Assembly (NCBI RefSeq): GCF_963675165.1
Contig: NC_087388.1
Location: 5,709,047 to 5,773,046, forward strand
Direction: 5' to 3'
DNA length: 64,000 bases
Source of the DNA: Halichondria panicea
Lineage: Eukaryota > Porifera > Demospongiae > Suberitida > Halichondriidae
Made by a program: the position numbers and the translations under genes. Every line of letters begins with the position of its first letter. Position 1 is the stretch's first letter. Positions 36,266 through 49,914 of the stretch are shown one piece after another. The notes under the pieces are model-generated. The model was not told the origin of the DNA. It searched no databases and was given only the letters and a program-made list of their open reading frames with translations.

Positions 36266-36702
36266 CACCTATTCGCTATAATACTACCTACAGTACTATA
36301 GGTCTATAGCTTATTATTACAATTGTATTACTACAATATAATCTCAGCTAGCTCATAATTTTAACTATAACAATTATCTGTCAACATAGTCTTACATTTA
36401 GAAGGCAGATCTATCTGGCAAAGAATTGAAGCATAGATACTATAGTATCTATGATTGAAGCTTAGCAGTATGAACATAATACGTACATTATCTTTGACTT
36501 TCAACTTATAAATGAGGGAGATACCCTGGGGATTTGATGCTAACCACACTGCATGTGCATGCACCTGCATGTAGGAATACTTTTTGGTTTTTCAAAGCCA
36601 ATTAAAAGGTTAGGCTAACACAACAGCAGCAAGACAGCAGAGACAACAGTATAGGAAATTGTAAGTACATGCACAACAGCTATTAATGTATAAAGAGTTG
36701 GT
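36266..36702. other. Intergenic
   Basis: AT-rich. A short inverted repeat, CATAGATACTATAGTATCTATG, lies around 36432-36453. No exon is seen. Confidence 0.5.
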
Positions 36703-37526
36703 TCATTTCTTGGCTAGTAATTTTCTAAAATCGTCATTGGATAGTTTGTTCCCCTCACCACTAGTACTACTAGTAGTGTTCTTGTCTCCACTGACTGCTC
36801 TCTTGGCCAGGGCTCTTGGTAGTAGAGGGATGTTGGTCTTACGCCGACTTGTCACTCTGTGGAGGTGTGTGTGGGTGGAGTTACTGGGAACAAGTACATT
36901 ATAATGATTATGGAATTAAAATTTAGCATGGATAGCATATGTACTGGTAGAGATACGCACGCCATCAACCCATCACAATGGTTTCAGATCCATTAACAAA
37001 TTGCATTACTGTGTCTTGTGGCTTAGCTTGACCATTGTACGTGTAGGTGTAACTGCATACAATCCTATGTAAAACCTACTCAGGGTGTCATACAGGGGGG
37101 GGGGAGGGAGATATCCCCCTAGCTCCAATCCCCCCCCCCCCCTTTCAATTATGACTGAGTGTCCATAGCTGGGTATTGAAATAACAGTTGATCTTTTTTT
37201 AGCAACATTTTCTGATTACTTTTCTCATTTCCCCCCTCTACTTCAAAATCCTGTATGACACCCTGCTACTGATCAGCTTACATTGGGTTGTTGTCTTGCA
37301 TATCTCTGGGTGCAAAGGTCGGACGCTTAAACCCAGTCTCAGGTTCAGGTCCCCCGAAAGTGCCCTTTGACCCCCCCTTGGGAGGGTTGGAAATGGCCAC
37401 GCTCATCCTCTTCATTCCCAGCTCATCACTGTTGTTAAGTCGAGCCACAGCCACATTTGCCGAGGACTGTGTGGGGGGGTAATCATTTATCATCTGAGAC
37501 TTAGCTTGGGAAAATATTTCTACACA

Positions 37527-37558
<32 letters not shown>

Positions 37559-37568
37559 CACACACACG

Positions 37569-37609
<41 letters not shown>

Positions 37610-40600
37610 CACTTGAAAGCAAATACCCTGTATAATAAATTGTGTACTGATAGCCTATAGTGTGTGGTAGCCTATAGTGTGGTCCCACTGTGTACACTGT
37701 AGTTAGTGTACTGATAGCCTATAGTGTGGTCCCACTGTGCACACTGTAGACTAGTGTACAGAGCCTATAGTGTGGTCCCACTGTGTACACTGTAGCTAGT
37801 GTACAGAGTCTATAGTGTGGTCCCACTGTGTGCACTGTAGTTAGTGTACAGAGCCTATAGTGTGGTCCCACTGTGTGCACTGTAGTTAGTGTACAGAGCC
37901 TATAGTGTGGTCCCACTGTGTGCACTGTAGCTAGTGTACAGAGCCTATAGTGTGGTCCCACTGTGTGCACTGTAGTTGGTGTACAGAGCCTATAGTGTGG
38001 TCCCACTGTGTGCACTGTAGCTGGTGTACAGAGCCTATAGTGTGGTCCCACTGTGTGCACTGTAGTTAGTGTACAGAGCCTATAGTGTGGTCCCACTGTG
38101 TGCACTGTAGCTAGTGTACAGAGCCTATTGTGTGGTCCCACTGTGTGGACTGTAGCTAGTGTACAGAGCCTATAGTGTGGTCCCACTGTGTGCACTGTAG
38201 CTAGTGTACAGAGCCTATAGTGTGGTCCCACTGTGTGCACTGTAGCTAGTGTACAGAGCCTATAGTGTGGTCCCACTGTGTGCACTGTAGCTAGTGTACA
38301 GAGCCTATAGTGTGGTCCCACTGTGTGCACTGTAGCTAGTGTACTGATAGCCTATAGTGTGGTCCCACAGTGTGCACTGTAGTGGTTGACTTGCAAGGTT
38401 TGCATTCAAGCAAATGTTGTCCTACCTCATCTGTGAACTCAATATAAGCAAAACCTTTCGACCTCCCCTCTCTGTTCTTGATCAGCCGAACCTCTTTGAT
38501 CTCTCCACACTGCAGCAAAACACGTTAACTACAGCACTCAATATATCCACATAAAACATTAAGACAAATAAACCATTGATAAGACAGATTACTTGTCATT
38601 CAGTGTAATAAGTACTAGCATGAATGTACATTACATTTACTGTCCTTGAATACACAGAGCACCCCTAATCATGCTACCTGTTGGAAGTGCTCCCTTAACT
38701 CCTGGTCAGTGATGTGGTGGGCAATGTGAGACACAAACACTGTGGCTTTAGAGTCAGAGCGCTGAGGTGTCTGTGTGTGTGTGTGTGTGTGGGGGGGGTG
38801 TCAGTAGGATATGGCTAACACAGTACATACACTGTAACATAAGTGCACTATCAGTCGTGATAATGACGAGTAGAGTTACAGCACTTATTGAATGTAATGA
38901 CATAATGAAATGCAACAACAATGTTCTAGTGCAATCAAAACAAAAATAATTTCACTAACACACTGCACAGTAGGTCAGTGGTGGCTATTTCCAATCCTCT
39001 ATATCAATTCAACACACATACGTAGCCTAACATGTGGTACACTAGGTACTGGGCCTAACATGTGGCACACTAGGTACTGGGCCTAACATGTGGCACACTA
39101 GGTACTGGGCCTAACATGTGGTACACTAGGTACTGGGCCTAACATGTGGCACACTAGGTACTGGGCCTAACATGTGGCACACTAGGTACTGGGCCTAACA
39201 TGTGGCACACTAGGTACTGGGCCTAACATGTGGTACACTAGGTACTAGGCCTAACATGTGGTACACTAGGTACTGGGCCTAACATGTGGCACACTAGGTA
39301 CTGGGCCACTAGGTACTAGGCCTAACATGTGGTACACTAGGTACTGGGCCTAACATGTGGCACACTAGGTACTGGGCCTAACATGTGGCACACTAGGTAC
39401 TGGGCCTAACATGTGGCACACTAGGCACTGGGCCTAACATGTGGTACACTAGGCACTGGGCCTAACATGTGGCACACTAGGTACTGGGCCTAACATGTGG
39501 CACACATGAGGTACACTAGGTGCTAGGCCTAACATGTGGCACACATGTGGTACACTAGGTGCTAGGCCTAACATGTGGTACACATGTGGTACACTAGGTA
39601 CTGGGCCTAACATGAGGTACACATGTGGTACACTAGGTACTGGGCCTAACATGAGGTACACATGTGGTACACTAGGTACTGGGCCTAACATGAGGTACAC
39701 TAGGTGCTAGGCCTAACATGAGGTACACTAGGCACTGGGCCTAACATGTGGCACACATGTGGTACACTAGGTACTGGGCCTAACATGAGGTACACTAGGT
39801 ACTGGGCCTAACATGTGGCACACTAGGTACTAGGCCTAACATGTGGTACACTAGCTAAGAGTGTGAGTATTTTTGGGTTAGTACTGACCATGCACCACCA
39901 CCCAACCAGTGTGGGCACATCCCTGTACATTGTACATGCATATATACTTACTAGAATGTTTTGTGAGTGAAAAACTCTTTTTAAATGAGCCAAATCAGCA
40001 GAAAATTTGACACTCCTATCGTTTTGGCATGGATCGATCGTGATGTCATACAAGTACTGGTATAAGTTTTTGTAATTAATTTTGTAAAGTGATCAACACT
40101 GGCAAAATTTGCATATGCTTGTAAGTAGTAATAAATGATGGTATATAGTCACCTTGTCCCCCAGACTAGACACAGGTCTTCCCTTCTCCTTGAACTGTGA
40201 GACGTACATCGGACGTCCCTCAATCTCCGTCTTGTCAAGCCCCAGTGCACTGGCTACGGGGTCAGGGGTCGCGAACTCTACGTAGGCGTAGACATTGCCC
40301 TTGTTAGACTGGCGCGTTCTGATGAGCCGAATCTCAGCGATTAGTCCACACTAGAGATAATTATATGCAGCAGAAATATTAATTTTGTTGAGTACCCGTT
40401 ATTTGTAAAAGTTTCCTTCAAACTTGTGGGAGGTAAAATATGTACAAAGTGTTACTGGCTGTTACTGGCTGTGTTATCGGATTACTTCAGTATACTGTAT
40501 AATGTACGTACATAGCTACTTAAACTTCCACATAGCTACTTACACCACTGTTACTGTCTGTACACATATACATGTATATATATGAAAGGATCAACTAGCT

Positions 40601-43243
40601 ACAATGTGCATACACCTAACAGGTGCATCTAGTAAGCAAACAACTGTAGCAGGTGATCTCTACACTCACTGGTGTGAAGATCTCCCTGAGTTCATCCTCA
40701 GTGGCCTTGAAGCTCAGGTTACTCACAAACACAGTCCTGGCCTCCTTCGGACCCTCTGTCTCAACCTTTGCTGCCTCCACTGTTGGAACCTTCTTACTGG
40801 GCAACTGTACAATGCCAGTCTCAGCTACAACTGTGCGTGTGTGTGTGGGTGTGTGTGGGCATGCGTGTGTGTGTGGGTGTGTGTGGGCATGCGTGTGTGT
40901 GGCAAGGTCTAGTATTATAGTAGTGCTGTCATTAATTGAATACGAAAATTGGCAAGCAGTGCAACGTACATTTCTGTTTCTTAACCGCCGGTTGTTGATC
41001 ATCTGACATTTCTCTACCAGGAGGTGGTCTCTTACGGCCTAAACTTTGACCCTTATCTCTGCTGCTGACTCTGCCCTTTCCTATGTCCATCTTTCTGTGC
41101 TTCTTTAGATCATCCTTTTTGAAAGCATCTTTTTCAGCAGCCTGAGAGAAAAAATATAATGATTTGAGATATTGCAAAAACAAGCTCACACCACTCATAA
41201 CTTCACACACACCCACCCTACCGCCCACACACACACACACACCTTTTCCCTTCTCGCTCGTACACGGTCCAGCTGTGCCTCACACCTCACCAATGCCCCC
41301 TCAAATGACTCGAGGTCGCCAGATTCCCTCTCAAACTGTAGCAGTGCCTCACACACCATCTCCGGGTCATCACTGGCAGAGTTAGACGCCCGTTGTAGCA
41401 CCTTACGACAGCTGGCAGTGTCGCCATGGGACCTAGGGGCGGAGGGTAGAGGGTGTGCTTGATATGAGTGTGACAGAAACAATCCTGGGATCACAGTACA
41501 TGTGTTACATGATTGTACAGTAATGTATAATTATATCTCAACTCTTTTGATTGGTCATAACTTGGGCTAGGAGCATCTAATTTCAGTGGCATTATGATTG
41601 TCTGAAAGCCCAGAAAAAGTTCTATCAGATGGCATGTTTAGCTCAACATTTTTGATCAGACCTGAATTTGAACTTTCCCCCACCTATAGCCCACGCTTTT
41701 TTGACAAAATTAGCCCTGAAAATGACCTTTGATCTTAATGCACCATCTGAAAGAGCTCACTTTAAGCTACCAGAAAAACATTAAATCATTGAAATTGGAC
41801 CATCCAAACCCAAGTTATGGCCGTTCAAAATGTACGGTTTGTGTTATATATACTCCGGACATGTACAAGTATTGACTGTACACAATGTACCTCTCAATGC
41901 TAGCGTACTCTATCCAGTATTGTGCCTGCTTCCCGTATCTACTCATCACTTCCACCCAGAGCGCCCGTGCCGTCTCCATATTGTCATAGCAACGAGCCTC
42001 CAGGCTGGCCTGGTAACGAGAGAGAGAGTCTGTAGGGTCACCATCCTTACCATATACTGTAGAGGAGGGGGTGAGGGTTGATTATGTTAGGCACAACACT
42101 GATAAGCTGTAAACCCAAAAAGTAATATTCATATAGATAATGCATCTAGAGATGTGCCTACACTGGTCGGTGGTGGTTGGTACTAATCACCTTCAGACAA
42201 AAATAAAGGTCTAGTTTACTACTTTACAACCAATTCGGATGATAGAAAACAGCCACCATTTCAAATAATTATAGGCACATCACTAGGCATCAGAATTATA
42301 CTCCTACATGTAGTGGTACGGTAAATACTGTACTAATGTACTGGCATATGGTATTGGTGCTCTTACATGCTTCAAGACTGTCTCGAGCTCTTTTAAATGT
42401 CTTCCGTAACTCCACCAAATTAGGACTGGCCGTCTCCATGCCCTCCACCCCCTCCCCAGGGGTCAAAGGTGAGAGGGGCGTGTGCACTTGTCTCCGGAGG
42501 TAGTCACAGTATGCAGTCCACAACTTGAGATAGTCTGCAGCCACAGAGAGGTTGCCCTTCAAGCCCTTCTCAAACACAGCGTGCAGGAAACAGAAACGAA
42601 AACGTTTTCATACACTGGGACATCTCTAAGGGCAACAATGATTATTATGATCAATAACATGATCACAGCAATGCATACTATAGTTACATGTAAGCAGCTT
42701 AATAAAGTTGTCGCAAATAATGTTCAATCAGTTATTCTTTAAGCTATTTGCAGAGATACTTACATTGGCTACAATTACTGTACCAACATGCACAATTGTG
42801 TAGTAGAGCTAGCACGTAGGTCACGCACAGTAGAGACATCATCTTGTATAACTTACTGACCAACAATTTCCTCGTGATTAGTCTGGACACGCTCCAGTGC
42901 TCGTGTGTAGCTCATCCAGAAGTCGACCACCCACGGACAATTACGCAGCGACTGCTTGCAACCAGAGACAACGACCAATCCAACCTTACCAAAGCTAGTG
43001 GTCTGTTTGAGAGGCGGAATAGATCACAAATTAACTTTTCTGTTTTGAGCACACACAATTTCAACCATAATTATAATAGGAATAAATATGTAAATTACAC
43101 ATAGCCAGCTGCTCACTATATAGTTGAGATAGTTCTTCCAGAGCTGCTGGTCTAGAGGGTGGTAGGCCAGGGCCCGCTTGTAGAGGGTGTGGTTGAGGGA
43201 GGGGTCTGCTTTGGACTGAGAGAGGTGGGCCAGGTAGCGATAT
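36703..43243 (-). CDS. SART3-like spliceosome recycling factor (copy S2)
   Basis: Minus-strand exons are 43117-43243, 42861-43002, 42367-42579, 41891-42056, 41243-41411, 40970-41141, 40670-40830, 40153-40350, 38678-38761, 38426-38509, 37282-37466 and 36703-36856. Phases are consistent throughout. The order is HAT helices (YKRALAYHPLDQQLWKNYL, RNCPWVVDFWMSYTRALE, CDYLRRQV, WIEYASIE), a basic region, RRM1 (TVFVSNLSFKATEDELREIF and VYAYVEFA), RRM2 (TVFVSHIAHHITDQELREHF and GFAYIEFTDE), and a tail with LLPRAL and LSNDDFRKLLAKK. In animals SART3 helps reassemble U4/U6 snRNP. Oddities: no start exon is visible, the acceptor of 42367-42579 reads CACG instead of CAG, and a duplicated RRM half-exon abuts the first HAT exon. 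It is either a 5'-truncated copy or one continuing outside what I can recognise. Confidence 0.75.
37081..37265. mobile_element. CAGGGTGTCATACAGG element in a SART3 intron
   Basis: The ends CAGGGTGTCATACAGG and CCTGTATGACACCCTG are inverted and flanked by CTACT at 37076-37080 and 37266-37270. The interior holds G and C homopolymer runs. Copies S1 and S3 lack it. Confidence 0.9.
37672..38387. repeat. 45-bp minisatellite in a SART3 intron
   Basis: About fourteen units of 45 bp, each containing TATAGTGTGGTCCCACTGTG and CACTGTAG(C/T)TAGTGTACAG. Because 45 is divisible by three, the minus strand is open as a 15-residue repeat, but this is probably an accident of unit length inside an intron. S1 has a single unit at about 18930-18965. 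Confidence 0.95.
39025..39852. repeat. 28-bp minisatellite in a SART3 intron
   Basis: Around 28 units of CCTAACATGTGGCACACTAG plus GTACTGGG, with C/T and G/A variants and some units carrying an extra ACATGTGGTAC. It lies between the RRM1 and RRM2 exons. S1 lacks it. Confidence 0.95.
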
Positions 43244-43263
43244 CTGGATATTACTTGGAAGTG

Positions 43264-43335
43264 TTCCCTCAACTCCTGGTCAGTGATATGATGGGCAATG
43301 TGAGACACAAACACTGTGGCTTTAGAGTCAGAGCG
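43264..43335 (-). repeat. Extra RRM2 half-exon fused to HAT exon (S2)
   Basis: Encodes FVSHIAHHITDQELREHFQ and continues in frame through VISRYRYL into the HAT exon without an intron. It duplicates the exon at 38678-38761. The equivalent fusion exists in S1. Confidence 0.75.
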
Positions 43336-43649
43336 CCGAGTCTTTGTGCATGTGTGGGTGTGAGTGAGTGGTGGGCGGAGGAGGTGGGGGTCGAGTTAGG
43401 GCTGGGATACCAGTATATAGGTATAATTGCCAGTACCTCAGTATAACAATACTCCTAACAATCTCATGCTAAATTAGTGAAGTTCAAGTGTATAGTTGAT
43501 GAAAGTATACTTGATGAATATCATGCATCAGTCCAGATTATAATATAGTAACACACATGTTGGGTGGATACAGGGTACTAAGTAAGTCTCACCTTCAGTT
43601 TTAGAGCAAGCAGAGAGCCAATCTTGATGACCTTTTTCTAACCCATACA

Positions 43650-43819
43650 TCATCTTCTTGGATAGATTGCACCTCATAACATCGCCTATACGAAGAACAC
43701 GAGCGTCATCTTCTTGGATAGATTGCACCTCATAACATCGCCTATACGAAGAACACGAGCGTCATCTTCTTGGATAGATTGCACCTCATCATAACATCGC
43801 CTATACGAAGAACACGAGC
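43650..43819. repeat. Three tandem 56-bp units
   Basis: The unit starts CATCTTCTTGGATAGATTGC and contains TATACGAAGAACACGAG. The third copy has three extra bases. Since 56 is not a multiple of three, each unit shifts the minus-strand frame. Confidence 0.9.
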
Positions 43820-44099
43820 TGGGTGTGGTGGGGTATTTGGCGACTTGGACTTGCTTCAGTTGAAGATTCGGGAAAGTCATGGGGACATAAAAATGCAACC
43901 TTTTTCCCTCCCAAATTGATCATGAGCAGTTGCCAGGTGACAATGGAGTCAAGTTTGTTCTTCAGTGTAGGCCTCGACTTCATATCTGACTTCCCTGTGA
44001 ATAAAAGCAGCTCAGTACAAGTATAATAAATAAGTATAATACAATTACTATTAACCAACCTTCATGATCATTGATAACAGCTCCCTGAAGGTTTGCCAT
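43820..44099 (-). pseudogene. Truncated Death-like gene 5' end
   Basis: Exon 44060-44099 starts with ATG and encodes MANLQGAVINDHE, then GTTGGT. The next exon begins at 43994 and reads GKSDMKSRPTLKNKLDSIVT, matching the intact Death-like exon at 47405-47675 (GKPHMKSRPLLKDLVKELDS). After about 30 residues the match ends, and the frame runs into the 56-bp tandem units and stops. It looks like a partial duplicate of the 48-kb gene. Confidence 0.6.
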
Positions 44100-44461
44100 A
44101 CTTACTCTTCTTCTGTAGTTGTGGAACTGTAGCTGTGTGAACTGGAAGGTGGTCTTTATTCCAGGCCGCCCTCGAAATTCAGATTCAGAGTATAATTATG
44201 GTAGCTCAGCAATTTAGCTTATACCCGTTGACACATTAACTACACTCATCCCCTAACAAATCAGTCACCCAATCCCCCTATATAATTATATAGCATGCAC
44301 TAAAAGTAGGCAATTAAAAAGATATGCCTCTCGATCAACAATGTGCACAGATGAACGAAGTACATGCATGCAGTGGCAGTGAAGTAAATCTTTGACTAGT
44401 TGTATAATACCACAGCTTAAATTATGGTAAAAACTACAATGTATAATTGATACGCTTTAGT
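44100..44461. other. Intergenic
   Basis: No exon is seen. Confidence 0.45.
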
Positions 44462-48103
<3,642 letters not shown>

Positions 48104-48157
48104 ACTAGCCACCCCCTGCACTAAGAGTCGAGTGCAGGGTGGTAGAAATAATTATTA

Positions 48158-48937
48158 CTGTACCCTCGCGAAAATAAGCCCATCTTGAATAAACACCCAT
48201 CCCCTCTTTTGCTTCGAAGTTCTTGCACGAGGGTATTTTCACTCGATTATAAGCCCACCCAGAATAAGAAGTTGAGCATGCGCAGTAGCTGAATGCCACA
48301 TGTTCACTATTAATTTTAGCATAGATTAAGGAGGGGAGAGGTTAGGGTTAACTACTCAATCTATGATTTTAGTGAAGAAAGGAAGTTTTAGGTAGTAGAT
48401 AGTAAGACTATACTCCTTGCTGGACCAACTTTCTCTGTATGGATCTGTTTGCCCCCTGAAGATGTGTATGCAGGGAACAAGTAGTCCTATATGCTGAGAA
48501 AGAAAAACACAAGTCCAAGAAAGTTATCACACAGGCTAATTTTGCAGGTTACCTTGCCTTGGTTTTCTGAAACAAAGTACCTGATAGCTGCTCTGTAGGA
48601 GTATGACCTACCATCCTTTGAGAAGTTTCTGCTACATATACATCTAACATCAACGAATAGAGTCAGAGTCCACTTCTTCATGTTCATTCTCTTGTCATGC
48701 TTTAATCATACTCATGCATTAGTTTATAACATTGTTGTTGTCAATAAAATGTTCATGCTATGTATTAAAATGAAAATACAATAAGAACTGGCATAGAGCA
48801 AAGTGTAAACCTCGATTTGAGGCCGCGGGTGGGCGTATGTTCGAATGAAAACTCGCCGTTCGCGATTAAACGCCCAGTCCCCTAATAAGCCTAGACTTCT
48901 TGCAGAAAAGGGTGGGCGTATTTTCGCGAGGGTACGG
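48158..48937. mobile_element. TA-flanked element with C(C/T)GTACCCTCGCGAAAAT ends
   Basis: Inverted ends, flanked by TA at 48156-48157 and 48938-48939. The 780-bp inside has no clear coding region. The right end touches the repeat that starts at 48941. Confidence 0.85.
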
Positions 48938-48940
48938 TAA

Positions 48941-49776
48941 TGAAAGCACCGCAGGTGCTGATGCCTCGGTGGAGGTGTCAAAGCTAAAGCTATATTAGCT
49001 ATTTTAGCACTAGCTTTTTTTACACACATTATATCAAATCATGATGCATAAAAATTAAGCTAGCTCTTGGACGTACATGCTGTTTGTCTGCCACCAATCT
49101 ATATACCAGTAATTCCCAGGCTGAAGACAGTCATCAGAGAAGGTGGGGCTCTTAGTGTGGTTTTTACAGAGGAAGGGGGGGCTCCAGCCCAGAGGAGGTA
49201 CGACATCCGCGTGTCATCCGCATGTCTTTAACACATACATTCTTTAGGTCAAAGTTCGGAATGTGTGTGTTAAAGACATGCGGATGACACGCGGACGTCG
49301 TACCTCCTCTGGCTCCAGCCCCCAAAGCCCTGCCCCTCCCTACGCCCCTGGCATGGGGTAATAATCAACCATGATTGTTGTTAAAAACGATGGATGCCTA
49401 AAGTCCCAAGTCTAAAATGACTTAATTCAGCAGAGCCTTGCAGCTCTCTAGTCTTCTCACTCTTGCAGCTACCAATATCTAGCGCTCTAGTACAGAGCTA
49501 ACTACTATAAGTAGAGTAGCAACACTCTGTGGACAAGTTATTCTACGCACTCTTCTGAAAAGGCTGCAATGGCATTCCAAGTAAGCAAAACTAGGCATAA
49601 GTCGAGAACGAAGCATTATTTTGCAAATCCACGAATTGAAATCCATGACTAGAAGCCTATATAGAAACTCTTACTTGCACTTCTTGAGCAGCTGTAGCAG
49701 TCTACACACAGACAGACAGACAGATAGACAGACAAACACACAAACACACTACCGTATACCTCGCTTGCGCATGCAC
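48941..49776. mobile_element. Interspersed repeat (TGAAAGCAC family), copy 2
   Basis: Matches 12157-13066 outside its nested element, up to CCGTATACCTCGCTTGCGCA; the last bases are missing. It carries its own insertion at about 49100-49360, which includes a foldback with roughly 48-bp arms (49191-49311) reading GAGGAGGTACGAC outward. Confidence 0.8.
49191..49311. repeat. Foldback with near-perfect 48-bp arms
   Basis: The left arm includes GTGTCATCCGCATGTCTTTA and the right arm is its inverted copy, around a loop of about 25 bp near 49240-49262. It is probably a tiny MITE inside the repeat copy. Confidence 0.85.
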
Positions 49777-49914
49777 ATAATGAATGTTACGCCCTGACAG
49801 CTAGCCATTATTGTCTTGCCAGGCTTTACATAATTATGTATAATACATTACTAGATCTAGGAAGTGTGGGTGGGGCTGATTAACTGCATGGCAATACTTT
49901 GCAGGTACACTTAC

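Noticed and set aside
37719-38330. 203-codon minus-strand open frame of 15-residue repeats
   Set aside because: It is a by-product of the 45-bp minisatellite, whose unit is divisible by three, and lies in a SART3 intron.
38836-39852. CRISPR-like array in the 28-bp repeat region
   Set aside because: Units are directly adjacent without unique spacers and lie in a eukaryotic intron, so this is a minisatellite.
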